Positions 48,525 through 56,824 of a stretch of DNA of 64,000 nucleotides are shown here, one piece after another (the first letter of the stretch is position 1; every line of letters starts with the position of its first letter). Origin of the DNA: a virus; the IMG/VR virus record IMGVR_UViG_3300036770_007034, positions 23,060 to 87,059 of that record; one strand, given 5' to 3'. Under the pieces are notes generated by a model that did not search any database, had not been told where the DNA came from, and was given only the letters and a program-made list of their open reading frames with translations. The position numbers and the translations under genes are program-made.

Positions 48525-48553
48525 ATTATACCGTTTTTGCATTTATTGGTCAA
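48525..48553 (-). promoter_or_regulatory. Sigma70-type promoter of the VWA gene
   Basis: TTGACC (48548-48553), 17-base spacer, TATAAT (48525-48530), embedded in the block GGTTGACCAATAA. The -35 box overlaps the stop region of the upstream gene. Confidence 0.9.
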
Positions 48554-48896
48554 CCGGGTATTTCAGCTGGAAAAGCGTGAGTTCTTGCGGGCTTTTCACG
48601 TAGATACGCAGGTCATCATATCCGTTGGTCCATGACCAGTAAGGATTCACAGCACCGGGCATTTCGGGCAAAGGGTTGGCTCCGACGTACATGTAAGGAT
48701 TAGAGTAATGTTTCTGGATATCCGACCACAAGCGTATTTCGGCACTCCAGCCATAGGTGTCAAAAAAGTATTGTTGGGCGACGGAAAAATTCTGCGGCCC
48801 TTTCCAATTGGTCATGCGATTGGAAAAGATTATGGCATATTCAAAATGCTGACGGTAGCTCCACCGTCCATCGAGTCGGACTATCTTGTATTTCAT
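48543..48896 (-). CDS. Conserved phage protein of unknown function (117 aa)
   Basis: The sequence is aromatic-rich (WSYRQHFEYAIIFSNRMTNW, QYFFDTYGWSAEIRLW, NPYWSWTNGYDDLRIYV). A pattern like this is common among short proteins next to MoxR/VWA genes in T4-like phages, though I cannot name the family. The 3' end FQLKYPVDQ overlaps the promoter of the VWA gene. Its start overlaps the stop of the gene upstream (ATGA). Confidence 0.65.
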   Translation of the reverse strand: MKYKIVRLDGRWSYRQHFEYAIIFSNRMTNWKGPQNFSVAQQYFFDTYGWSAEIRLWSDIQKHYSNPYMYVGANPLPEMPGAVNPYWSWTNGYDDLRIYVKSPQELTLFQLKYPVDQ

Positions 48897-49126
48897 CTTG
48901 AGTATTTAAGCCCGAATATCATGGCATCATTGGGATCGCGGAAAAAGAACTCCAATACCCAGACATTGTCATCTATGGTACCTATGTCAGGGCTACGATA
49001 GTACCACCGACCCTTGTCTCGTCCGAAATCTCGATAGACTTGGACTAGGAATTCTTGTACATCGTCGTGATCGTAGGGATCGAAAGTGATCCGTACGCTG
49101 TGAAAAGGTAGGGTGGGATCCGACAT
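48893..49126 (-). CDS. Conserved phage protein of unknown function (77 aa)
   Basis: The protein reads HSVRITFDPYDHDDVQEFL and ends WVLEFFFRDPNDAMIFGLKYS. It is related in style to the next gene, whose C-terminus is LTLFQLKYPV; both end in a DLR/WVL...(F/L)xLKY strand-helix unit. The two may be diverged duplicates. It lies in the MoxR-VWA interval, with no catalytic motif. Confidence 0.6.
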   Translation of the reverse strand: MSDPTLPFHSVRITFDPYDHDDVQEFLVQVYRDFGRDKGRWYYRSPDIGTIDDNVWVLEFFFRDPNDAMIFGLKYSR

Positions 49127-49168
49127 AGCCCTATGTCCCTCTCGGTATGGACCCCACCCTGTTGACTC

Positions 49169-50263
49169 TTAGGAGTTCTGAGAGGCTTGCAGGATGTACT
49201 TGCCGTACCGCTGATGGAACTCATCAAAGTTCTTGAGCTTGGTAGGCTGGAACGGCAGATTGTACGTGGTAAGCGCGATACGAGCACCCATCACCACAAG
49301 CTCAGTCTCAAAGTTATCCATCATGTAGCGGAAGAAATTATCCGACATAGAGTGGAACTCAGTGTCCTTGACCTTGCGCTCGATGGCATTCTTGAGCTCG
49401 TAGCACATGGAGATCACTAGGCTGTACATGGCTGAAACTTCTTTGACCTGTAGGTCCTTGACTTTGCCACTGAGGATCTCTTCGGGCTTGGGCATCTTGC
49501 TGGCGATCTTACGATGCGCCTGGAACTTCACTGCCAAGCCCTCGCCTACAGCACCCGCCACAAGATCGGTCAGAGTGTTCTCGTCGGTATCTTCGTCTTC
49601 CAACAGCTCGCTGACGAAAGTCCAAGAGCGTGGAGTAGCGAAAGAGCGGCTGGCACTCTTGGCATCGAAGTCGTAGAGGTCCTGCTTGGCGAAACTGAGA
49701 TAGCCAACCACGTCTTTATGAATGCCATTGTTCACGGCCCATTCTTGCCACACCGGAAAGTCTACTCGCATCTCCAAGTGTACGAAGCGGTTAGCCAGCG
49801 GAGTTGGCATGCGATATGTGACACCTTTATCGCTCTCGCGGTTGCCCGCGGCGATCATGACCACATTATCGGGTAGAACATACTTGCCCACACGACGGTT
49901 CAGCACCAGCTGATAGGCCGCACTCTGCACAGCCGGGGGAGCCGAATTCATCTCGTCCATGAACAAGACTACGATAGGATACTGGCTAGCAGTCTCTTCG
50001 TCGGGCAGTTCCACAGGAGGAGCCCAGTCCATTTTGCCGATCTCTTTGTTATAGAACGGGATACCACGGATGTCAGTTGGGTCCATCTGGCCGAGGCGCA
50101 GGTCGATCATCAACCCACCCAGGCTTTCAGTGATACCGGCAACCACTTCGGATTTACCGATGCCGGGAGGACCCCACAGGAACAACGGACGCTTCTTGGC
50201 GAAGCACTTCATGATCGATTTGCGGGCACCAACCGCGGTTACGGTGCGATGTTCTACGGACAT
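49169..50263 (-). CDS. MoxR-family AAA+ ATPase
   Basis: A 364-residue protein. GPPGIGKS at residues 31-38 is Walker A. VVLFMDEMN near residue 100 is Walker B, preceded by DPTDIRGIPFY (the MoxR family loop). AAGNRES serves as sensor 1 and PTPLANRFVHL carries the arginine finger region. ATPases of this family remodel targets together with VWA proteins, and a VWA metallopeptidase is encoded 668 bases downstream. AAGGAAGAG gives a good ribosome binding site and a dedicated promoter lies at 50302-50330. Confidence 0.92.
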   Translation of the reverse strand: MSVEHRTVTAVGARKSIMKCFAKKRPLFLWGPPGIGKSEVVAGITESLGGLMIDLRLGQMDPTDIRGIPFYNKEIGKMDWAPPVELPDEETASQYPIVVLFMDEMNSAPPAVQSAAYQLVLNRRVGKYVLPDNVVMIAAGNRESDKGVTYRMPTPLANRFVHLEMRVDFPVWQEWAVNNGIHKDVVGYLSFAKQDLYDFDAKSASRSFATPRSWTFVSELLEDEDTDENTLTDLVAGAVGEGLAVKFQAHRKIASKMPKPEEILSGKVKDLQVKEVSAMYSLVISMCYELKNAIERKVKDTEFHSMSDNFFRYMMDNFETELVVMGARIALTTYNLPFQPTKLKNFDEFHQRYGKYILQASQNS

Positions 50264-50301
50264 AGGGCTCTTCCTTTTGGTTGTTTACTTACTGTTCTAT
50301 T

Positions 50302-50330
50302 ATTGTAAGATATCTGGGTTTATTGGTCAA
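50302..50330 (-). promoter_or_regulatory. Sigma70-type promoter of the MoxR gene
   Basis: TTGACC (50325-50330), 17-base spacer, TACAAT (50302-50307), again within GGTTGACCAATAA. Confidence 0.88.
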
Positions 50331-50331
50331 C

Positions 50332-50589
50332 CTAGCAGTATTCATAGAACCGGACCTTGGGATCAAGTTTCCGGAGCTGGTCAGCACAACGAGTAAGTTC
50401 GCGATAACGAGCCTGCACCTGCGAGCGGCTCAGTTCACCATCGCAAGTGAGGTTCTCTGGACTGAGCTGGCTGTCGATGCTGTCGGCGATCTTTTGGCGA
50501 TCAGCGGCTGAGCTGAGATCCAACGGCTTTTTACCAAAGATCTTGGCAAATTGATTCTGACGTTCTACGAAGTTTTTTAGGTCTTTCAT
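50332..50589 (-). CDS. Small helical phage protein (85 aa)
   Basis: The protein begins MKDLKNFVERQNQFAKIFGKK and contains SRSQVQARYRELTRCADQLRKLDP. It is fully helical, acidic and basic in turn, with no known domain. It has its own promoter (50622-50650), and the MoxR promoter begins right after its stop. AGGAGC upstream of the ATG is a usable ribosome binding site. Confidence 0.7.
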   Translation of the reverse strand: MKDLKNFVERQNQFAKIFGKKPLDLSSAADRQKIADSIDSQLSPENLTCDGELSRSQVQARYRELTRCADQLRKLDPKVRFYEYC

Positions 50590-50621
50590 AGTAGGGCTCC
50601 TATGATGTTTACGATTCTGTT

Positions 50622-50650
50622 AGTATAACAAATAGCGAAATAATGGTCAA
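50622..50650 (-). promoter_or_regulatory. Sigma70-type promoter of the 85-aa gene
   Basis: TTGACC (50645-50650), 17-base spacer, TATACT (50622-50627). Confidence 0.85.
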
Positions 50651-50748
50651 CCATCGTCCCGGACTTAGGCATTTACTGTTGTTTTTACACAACACACCCT
50701 GGTTGACGGCCGGGGCAGGAGATATACTGTTTTTACTAGCATATCTCT

Positions 50749-50777
50749 ATTGTACGGAAATGGGAATTATTGGTCAA
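50749..50777 (-). promoter_or_regulatory. Sigma70-type promoter with no obvious gene of its own
   Basis: TTGACC (50772-50777), 17-base spacer, TACAAT (50749-50754), in GGTTGACCAATAA. About 90 bases lie between its start site and the next promoter, and I find no convincing coding frame there; it may give a small RNA or a second transcript for the 85-aa gene. Confidence 0.75.
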
Positions 50778-50781
50778 CCTA

Positions 50782-51711
50782 CTAGAAATCCACGCTTTCC
50801 AATCTGACTAAGAAACTGGTACGACGTTTGGTAGAATTATCGAGCTGGACTTGGTGCCAACAAGCCGGCGCCCACATGCGTAGTTCTTCGCTGAAAGTAT
50901 TTCCAGGAAATATAACTCCTTCGCTGGCCATCAAACGATGTCCTATCTCAACAGGTTCTGATTTTTTCAGCATATAAGTATCATCGAGATAATCTCTTAC
51001 ATGAAGCCCGGGCTCACTTTCATACAGTACCGCAGTCATCATGGATCCATCTATATGAGTATCGAGTATGGAGTTCATTTCTGGATGCCATCGATAGTCG
51101 ACGATTCTTATGGTAAGTCGTTTTTCAAATCCGGTAAGATCTACTCCTTTGGATTCGCAAACTTCTTTCAGGAATTGGTGCATCTTAGGGATCAACGAAT
51201 GAAGTCTTGACATCAATTCTGGGTTTTTAGTTTTGCTAAGATCAGATGCCATCTGCACCTGAGTCCATAACATCACATCTCGATAATAATGGCCGGTTAC
51301 TCCGTGCGTGGGTTCTTCGATCTCCCATATCCGGCTCTGATAAAATTCAATAAATTCTTCTATGTCTTTTTTGACCGGGGCGATATCAAAAAAGAAATAA
51401 GGCTTTTTGGGATCTGGAAACAGACCGCAGGGCCGATTGAAATATTCATAATCGTAATTCTGATCTACCGACACATTTTGATATCCATGACGGATCAGAG
51501 TGTCTGCGGCTCGTTCTGCGTAGCTCGGAGGCCCTCCATTGTCTACGATGACTAGTTCAGTGCTGTGATCAATACCAGAAAAGGTTTCCAGGATCTGCGC
51601 CTGGGTGGCATTGATTTTTTTATCGGATCGAGGAGATACGATGATGGGGATCGGAAGGTGTAGATCGTAAGGTACTTCTTTTCGAGGATTTATACTGATG
51701 TTCACTCTCAT
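50782..51711 (-). CDS. 2OG-Fe(II) oxygenase-like protein
   Basis: A 309-residue protein. The iron-binding HxD is in LDTHIDGSMMTAVLYE and is followed by the PGLHVRD strand. The distal His and the 2-oxoglutarate Arg lie in ACWHQVQLDNSTKRRTSFLVRLE, the order of the isopenicillin-N-synthase type. Such enzymes hydroxylate or oxidise small molecules or side chains using Fe(II), O2 and 2-oxoglutarate. The ATG overlaps the stop of the aminotransferase (ATGA), so the two probably act in one pathway. Confidence 0.8.
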   Translation of the reverse strand: MRVNISINPRKEVPYDLHLPIPIIVSPRSDKKINATQAQILETFSGIDHSTELVIVDNGGPPSYAERAADTLIRHGYQNVSVDQNYDYEYFNRPCGLFPDPKKPYFFFDIAPVKKDIEEFIEFYQSRIWEIEEPTHGVTGHYYRDVMLWTQVQMASDLSKTKNPELMSRLHSLIPKMHQFLKEVCESKGVDLTGFEKRLTIRIVDYRWHPEMNSILDTHIDGSMMTAVLYESEPGLHVRDYLDDTYMLKKSEPVEIGHRLMASEGVIFPGNTFSEELRMWAPACWHQVQLDNSTKRRTSFLVRLESVDF

Positions 51712-52805
51712 GATAGTGCTTCCTTCATATGTTGATAGAGGTATTCTAACTCTTCTTCGGATGTGTTTAGTGGTAGCATCAATCTGATGCTATCTCCTAA
51801 ACTCCGAGTTACCAATACTCCGTGCTCATAGCATGATCTCCATGCTTGTTCTGCTGTGAGATTTTTTAGATCTATCGCGACCATGTGTCCGTTGAATCGC
51901 ATAGCCTCTACTGTTGAAAGATCAGATAGATCGGAAAGATGGACTTTCACTGCACGGCGTGCCCGATTGAGATTTATAGTGGGTAGGATATCTAATACAC
52001 GATTAGCTACCGCACAACTCAATGCTGTGCCACCATACGTAGTACCGTGTCTCCCTAACACAAAATTATCTTTGAACAAACATGCCGATAGCGGCAGACC
52101 ATTAGCAAGTCCTTTGCTCAAGATCAGTATGTCAGGATCCAATCCTAGCTCTTTCATCACGCTGGGACCGCCGCATCTATAAAACCCGCACTGGCATTCA
52201 TCTGCTACGATGATGCATCCTGCTTGTTTGGCCCTATGATAGATATCAACTAACCAAGATTCTTCCAGTGCTCGACCGCCGCCCATGCCTAACACAGGTT
52301 CGATCAATACTGCCGATATGTTTTCAAAGTCGATATCATCGACGTTTGTATCTGCTGAAATGTGTATGGGATCGATGAAGCGTTTTTGTAGAGTTTCGTA
52401 AGTTCCGGGCCATTGGGTGATCATGGTCGTGATCAGACTGGTTCCATGGAAAGCACGATCTACGGTAGCTATCGTTCCAGGACGATTCCAAAGAGATATC
52501 TTGAGTGCCAGATCCATGGCCTCGCTACCAGTGGCATGGAAAAACACTTGATCCATGCCCGTGATATGACAAAGTCGTCGGGCTAATCTATCTCTTTCTA
52601 CTTCTCTCAATTGATTGCTGACTTGCCATAGATCAGAGACCTGCTGTTGGGCCACCTTCACTAGTTCAGGTTCGCAATGGCCCAACAGGTTTGACCCTAC
52701 TCCGTTTATGGCATCGAAATACCGACGGTCTTGGTCATCCCAGAGCCATACGCCTTGACCGCGTATGAACTCTGAGTCAAATCTCTGATAAAACGGGGTC
52801 AGCAT
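51708..52805 (-). CDS. Class III PLP-dependent aminotransferase
   Basis: About 365 residues from the ATG at 52805, which overlaps the symporter stop; a longer frame to 52844 would overlap it by 46 bases. FIRGQGVWLWDDQDRRYFDAINGVGSNLLGH is the family N-terminus. HATGSEAMDLALKIS binds the PLP phosphate, and VADECQCGFYRCG holds the ring aspartate. ILSKGLANGLPLSA contains the Schiff-base lysine. Members transfer amino groups to or from omega-amino acids, ornithine or diaminobutyrate. The place between transporter and 2OG oxygenase suggests processing of an imported amine or amino acid (inference). Confidence 0.92.
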   Translation of the reverse strand: MLTPFYQRFDSEFIRGQGVWLWDDQDRRYFDAINGVGSNLLGHCEPELVKVAQQQVSDLWQVSNQLREVERDRLARRLCHITGMDQVFFHATGSEAMDLALKISLWNRPGTIATVDRAFHGTSLITTMITQWPGTYETLQKRFIDPIHISADTNVDDIDFENISAVLIEPVLGMGGGRALEESWLVDIYHRAKQAGCIIVADECQCGFYRCGGPSVMKELGLDPDILILSKGLANGLPLSACLFKDNFVLGRHGTTYGGTALSCAVANRVLDILPTINLNRARRAVKVHLSDLSDLSTVEAMRFNGHMVAIDLKNLTAEQAWRSCYEHGVLVTRSLGDSIRLMLPLNTSEEELEYLYQHMKEALS

Positions 52806-54250
52806 GGGATATTGATAGGTTCTCTCTTTTGGCTGAATATCCAACTGAACACAAAGCTACCTAGGATAGCGATCAGTGTTCCTGTCAGGGCGATATCGGT
52901 GTTCTTGATCAAGCTGCCATACACAAAGGTCGGGATCCCTAGGATCAAGGCCAACAACATTCCTTGGAACAGACCTTTTTCAGTGAACCATTCTGGACGC
53001 AACACAGCGACCATGCTGGGCAGCCAAACACTGGCTCTCAGTGTGGCAAAGAACAGGAAGATATGCAACAGCGTGATTCCAGGAATAAACGCTATCCCGA
53101 TTCCCAGCACAGCCGCGATCACCATACCCCAACGTGCATAACTGATACTGGTCTGATCAGCGTCATCTGTTTTGAACTTCTTATAGATATCATGTCCTGC
53201 CATGCTGGCTACAGAAGAGAATTGGCTATCCAGCACTGATATGAGTCCAGCAAAAACAACGAACACGAACAGGATGCTGACCCAGCTAGGTAAGTATTGT
53301 GCGATCATGAATGCGTTGACCATCTGCTCTTGTCCTTTGGGTACCACGAGTTGGCTTCCTGCGGCCAAGAATCCCAACAGCCCCATGGCGATAGGAATCA
53401 CACCGTATATGATCGACCCTTGGGCGAACACACGGAACACGCTTTTCTTTGGTACAGAAAATGCTCGCTGATAGAATGCATTGTCTCCAAAAAATGCACC
53501 CATCTGGCCTAAGAACGTGGCCAGACCAAAAGTCACAAACACCACCCAGGCTTTGTCTGTACCGATGATCGATCCACCATCACCTTTGATACCGCCCAGT
53601 CCAGCTACCACTGTGTCCCATCCGTTGGTCACTGCCATCACGGAACCCACGATGAGTAATACTCCGAACCATACCATGATGATCTTGAATATCTCAGTGA
53701 TCACTGACGCTTTGAGTCCGCCACGGAAACTGTACAGCAAAGCGATAGCGGCCATCACAGGCACAGTCACGTAATAGTTCAAGCCAGTCAATAGTTCAAC
53801 GATTTTACCACCGGCCAATAGATTCAGTGCAAACACGCTCACGGCCAGCACTACCATCTCGAAGATGTAGATGTTTTGTACACGAGTGCTATACGTTTCT
53901 TTGATATAACTGGAGAATGTGAATCCATCAGGATAACGATCACGAAGTTTCTGTGCGAACCAGCCAAACAGCCAGTAGGTCAAGATGGCTCCGAATGAGA
54001 ACCAAAATAGTCCTACCAGTCCGTTGACATAGGCCTGCTGTGCGCTGATGAATAATCCAGCGGCCCAGAGCCACGCAGCCGCTACACTGAGGCTACCTTG
54101 ACCAGTAGACAGATCTCGCCGGCTCAGTAAGAATGCTTCTTTGGTCGAAGCATACCCTCGGCTGAAGTAACTGGTCAGTCCGTATACCACTAAGGCATAC
54201 ACCGCCAGGATGATGACCCCCATCATGGGGTCAAATAAGGGAAGTTGCAT
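52799..54250 (-). CDS. Sodium:solute symporter family transporter
   Basis: A 483-residue, very hydrophobic protein with about 12-13 membrane segments, starting after MQLPLFDPMM. SVAAAWLWAAGLFISAQQAYVNG matches the family N-terminal helix (A.W...GtFisa...yt.G), and LISVLDSQFSSVASMAGHDIYKK matches the late core signature of the SSS family. It should sit in the host inner membrane and move a solute with Na+; the substrate is unknown. Complete transporters of this family are rare in phages. The ATG lies in the end of the PP-loop gene. Confidence 0.92.
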   Translation of the reverse strand: MQLPLFDPMMGVIILAVYALVVYGLTSYFSRGYASTKEAFLLSRRDLSTGQGSLSVAAAWLWAAGLFISAQQAYVNGLVGLFWFSFGAILTYWLFGWFAQKLRDRYPDGFTFSSYIKETYSTRVQNIYIFEMVVLAVSVFALNLLAGGKIVELLTGLNYYVTVPVMAAIALLYSFRGGLKASVITEIFKIIMVWFGVLLIVGSVMAVTNGWDTVVAGLGGIKGDGGSIIGTDKAWVVFVTFGLATFLGQMGAFFGDNAFYQRAFSVPKKSVFRVFAQGSIIYGVIPIAMGLLGFLAAGSQLVVPKGQEQMVNAFMIAQYLPSWVSILFVFVVFAGLISVLDSQFSSVASMAGHDIYKKFKTDDADQTSISYARWGMVIAAVLGIGIAFIPGITLLHIFLFFATLRASVWLPSMVAVLRPEWFTEKGLFQGMLLALILGIPTFVYGSLIKNTDIALTGTLIAILGSFVFSWIFSQKREPINIPC

Positions 54251-55406
54251 TTACGATCTCCTTTGGTTGTCGTTGATAACTCTTCATCAGATATTTTTTA
54301 CCACCGATGGTAGGTAATGCGGTACCAGAGTTATATTTGGGTATGATGTCGTGATTTAGAGCATCGACACCTCTGATGAATTTCTTGAATACGTCCTGAT
54401 CTGAACGTCGATTGTGATCGACTAGTCTACGGCTTTCTCCTCGAGTAACGAAATCACCGCGCCAGTCATTCACATATTTTTTGTACATGGCCATCTCATG
54501 TGGCAAACATTCTCTGCCCAAGGCTAGATTATAATCTCTATAGGCTTGATCACCACAGGCTGAGCTCTGGTTGAAGTGCAAGAACTCGTGACTGAAATTG
54601 TCTAGTTTCTCATAGAAATTCACGGCCATCCAGCATTGTTTGACATAAAGGTCTGGCATGTCATAACTGATATAGAAAGGTTCAGCATGATCACTGAGAC
54701 TGTAATCCCATATCGCGAAAGCATCCCAGATCTGTGCATAGAAGTTGCCTTGATAAAAGTCGAGGCTGGGTTTTTCTTTGCCCATGATCCAGGCACTGTT
54801 CTTCTTGTTCTGCTCTCTATCTTGGATGTAATCAGGATTGAACCTTTCTAACAGATAGATAGCCTGGCTTTTACCCATGAGGTGATTGTTGGTATAGTAT
54901 ATCCATTCATCACCAAGTTCCCGATACACCTGCGCGATATCATCCTGGGTATATCGTGGAGCGAAAATCTCCAGCCAGGGTTGATGTTCCTTTTTCACAT
55001 AATGTGCGAATTCGATACTGGGACCCCAGTCATAACTGTTATCGTAATATTCTTTCACGAAGCATATGATGCGATCCAACCGTATCTTGTGTTTGAGGAA
55101 TGTCAATAATATAGCATGGCTATCGTAGCCTCCGCTGTACATCAGACTGAGATGGTCGTATTTTTCACGCAGTTGCAAACATCTGGCCAGCATGAGTTCA
55201 TCCCAGGATTGAGAAGGCTCTTTGGTCCAGTCCACCTTATCCCATGCAGAATCATGCCAATGGAAGTGTATGCGATCACGATCGCCCTGGGCTTTTTGCA
55301 AAGCTTCGACCTTGCTCCAGGTACGCTCTCCATTGACTTCATACCAGACTTCGTTCTTTCCGGTGAAATCATTGAAGTTGTGACCAAACTGATTCTTTAT
55401 GCTCAT
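54231..55406 (-). CDS. PP-loop ATPase, asparagine synthase-like
   Basis: About 391 residues from the ATG at 55406, which has AGGAGAG before it. HLSLMYSGGYDSHAI contains the SGGxDS PP-loop that binds ATP and adenylates a carboxylate. Residues beyond show ICFVKEYYDNSYDWGPSIEFA, a typical second strand-helix of such folds. The N-terminal glutaminase domain of true asparagine synthetase is missing, so the nitrogen donor would differ. It could adenylate an amino acid or a small acid for amide formation. The gene follows a T4-type late promoter and a hairpin-rich leader. Confidence 0.75.
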   Translation of the reverse strand: MSIKNQFGHNFNDFTGKNEVWYEVNGERTWSKVEALQKAQGDRDRIHFHWHDSAWDKVDWTKEPSQSWDELMLARCLQLREKYDHLSLMYSGGYDSHAILLTFLKHKIRLDRIICFVKEYYDNSYDWGPSIEFAHYVKKEHQPWLEIFAPRYTQDDIAQVYRELGDEWIYYTNNHLMGKSQAIYLLERFNPDYIQDREQNKKNSAWIMGKEKPSLDFYQGNFYAQIWDAFAIWDYSLSDHAEPFYISYDMPDLYVKQCWMAVNFYEKLDNFSHEFLHFNQSSACGDQAYRDYNLALGRECLPHEMAMYKKYVNDWRGDFVTRGESRRLVDHNRRSDQDVFKKFIRGVDALNHDIIPKYNSGTALPTIGGKKYLMKSYQRQPKEIVNATSLI

Positions 55407-55542
55407 GGCTCTCCTGTACAATGTTCTGTGCTGGATGCATGAGCATCTACGGACCGGCGTTATAGGCGTTTCACGCTAGTAAAGGAGTTTCACTCCAGGC
55501 GTCGTTGAGTCCGGCGTCGAATGATTCGGCGCTGCTGACAGA
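55407..55542 (-). promoter_or_regulatory. Hairpin-rich leader of the PP-loop gene with GGCGTY repeats
   Basis: Between the late promoter and the ATG the plus strand shows GGCGTT twice, GGCGTC twice and GGCGCT once. Three short perfect hairpins are interleaved: GCGT-TTC-ACGC, GGAGT-TTC-ACTCC and CGAAT-G-ATTCG. This is not coding. It may be an mRNA control element or protein-binding array. Confidence 0.55.
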
Positions 55543-55550
55543 TATTTATA
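55543..55550 (-). promoter_or_regulatory. T4-type late promoter
   Basis: A perfect TATAAATA on the minus strand, about 137 bases before the PP-loop gene. A TACAAT -10-like hexamer overlaps it upstream. Confidence 0.7.
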
Positions 55551-55575
55551 TTGTAGCAGATCCAATAAACAAAAT

Positions 55576-56820
55576 TTACAAATATGGTAAAATTCCAGGA
55601 ACTAGATCGCCTAGTTTTTTAGGCCTGATAGTATCGTAGGCCCGTATGATTTCTTTGGCTCGCTCCCACTGTGCAGGGTCTCTGTCCTGCCGGAGACGAT
55701 TGATCACTCCTAGCACAGCGTTATTCCTGTAAGCAGTCCTATCATACTTGTCAGACATCACATATGTCTGATCTGGCAACCATTGAGATAACTCGTCGAT
55801 CATCCGTTGTTTGTATTCATCGGGTAGATGCTGTATGGCCAGTTCATCCGGGTAGGTAAGACATTGTATGCTATGCCCTGCAGATTTTTTTTCAGCCCAT
55901 CTGATCACATCGGGCAGGCCCCCGAGTCCGAGGCTGTAAACTGTAGTGTGTATGACACAGTGTTGGAAATTATCAAGGAGGTTATCTATTATGACTTCTT
56001 TTTTCTTCCAGTTTGTGGGATATCTAAGGTACTCGTCCAGCGCATCGTGCCCGTCCACACTGATTTCAAAATTCACCTGCTGGAAGGGTTTCAACGCATC
56101 GATGAATTCCGGCTTGATGTTTACAGCATTGGTGATGATAAAAATAGTGGTATGAGATGCGTATCCTTGCTCGGCGTACCATCTCAGGAATTCCAGCAAA
56201 GGGCGGCTGATGCTGGGTTCTCCGCCCTGCACCCGTATCCATCTTACATTGGGTCCTATGTCCTTCACTCTCTGCCAGAGGCTGATATCGTGTTGCTTTT
56301 CATCATGCAACATATCCTGTTGCATGATTATGCGTCGATTCTTGGTGTTAGGATCCCAACCTAACTTTTCATAATCTTTTAGGATGCTACGACTATAGCT
56401 AGGAGCACAATCTATGCATCTCAATTGACATAGATTTCCCACGCTGAAAAACAATCCAGTGACCGGAGCTTCAGTATGTCCGTCAGCAGAAGTCTGGGCC
56501 AGAGTTTGTTCGATGATCGGATCACCTATGTTTATATCTGCCTTTCCATAATATTGTTGATTCCTACGCAGACGTCCGCTGACTTTGCCGGCCGCTTCAT
56601 CCTTCCAGCAATGACGGCATTGTTCAAGTTGGTGTCCGTCGACGAAACTACGACGCACACCTTTCATGTAATCGCTGTTCCAGTGCTGTGCTATCTCTTG
56701 CTTTATAGGTACTCTGTGAGTGTTCAGATTCTGATCTTCCATGCAACACAGTCCATAGGTACCATTGCTAGTGATATACAGTTCATTCCAGGGCACAGCG
56801 CAGAATTTTTTTTGATCCAT
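55576..56820 (-). CDS. Twitch-type radical SAM protein 6
   Basis: About 414 residues from the ATG at 56820 (MDQKKFCAVPWNELY), five bases after the previous stop; the open frame further upstream overlaps that gene and lacks family sequence. FCAVPW and GLCCMED form the N-terminal subtype signature, and CRHCWKDEAAG adds cysteines. CQLRCIDC (CX3CX2C) at about residues 129-136 binds the cluster, and VQGGEPSISR the SAM. It matches proteins 3, 4 and 5 in layout but sits in the metabolic module, 21 kb away from them. Confidence 0.85.
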   Translation of the reverse strand: MDQKKFCAVPWNELYITSNGTYGLCCMEDQNLNTHRVPIKQEIAQHWNSDYMKGVRRSFVDGHQLEQCRHCWKDEAAGKVSGRLRRNQQYYGKADINIGDPIIEQTLAQTSADGHTEAPVTGLFFSVGNLCQLRCIDCAPSYSRSILKDYEKLGWDPNTKNRRIIMQQDMLHDEKQHDISLWQRVKDIGPNVRWIRVQGGEPSISRPLLEFLRWYAEQGYASHTTIFIITNAVNIKPEFIDALKPFQQVNFEISVDGHDALDEYLRYPTNWKKKEVIIDNLLDNFQHCVIHTTVYSLGLGGLPDVIRWAEKKSAGHSIQCLTYPDELAIQHLPDEYKQRMIDELSQWLPDQTYVMSDKYDRTAYRNNAVLGVINRLRQDRDPAQWERAKEIIRAYDTIRPKKLGDLVPGILPYL

Positions 56821-56824
56821 GATG

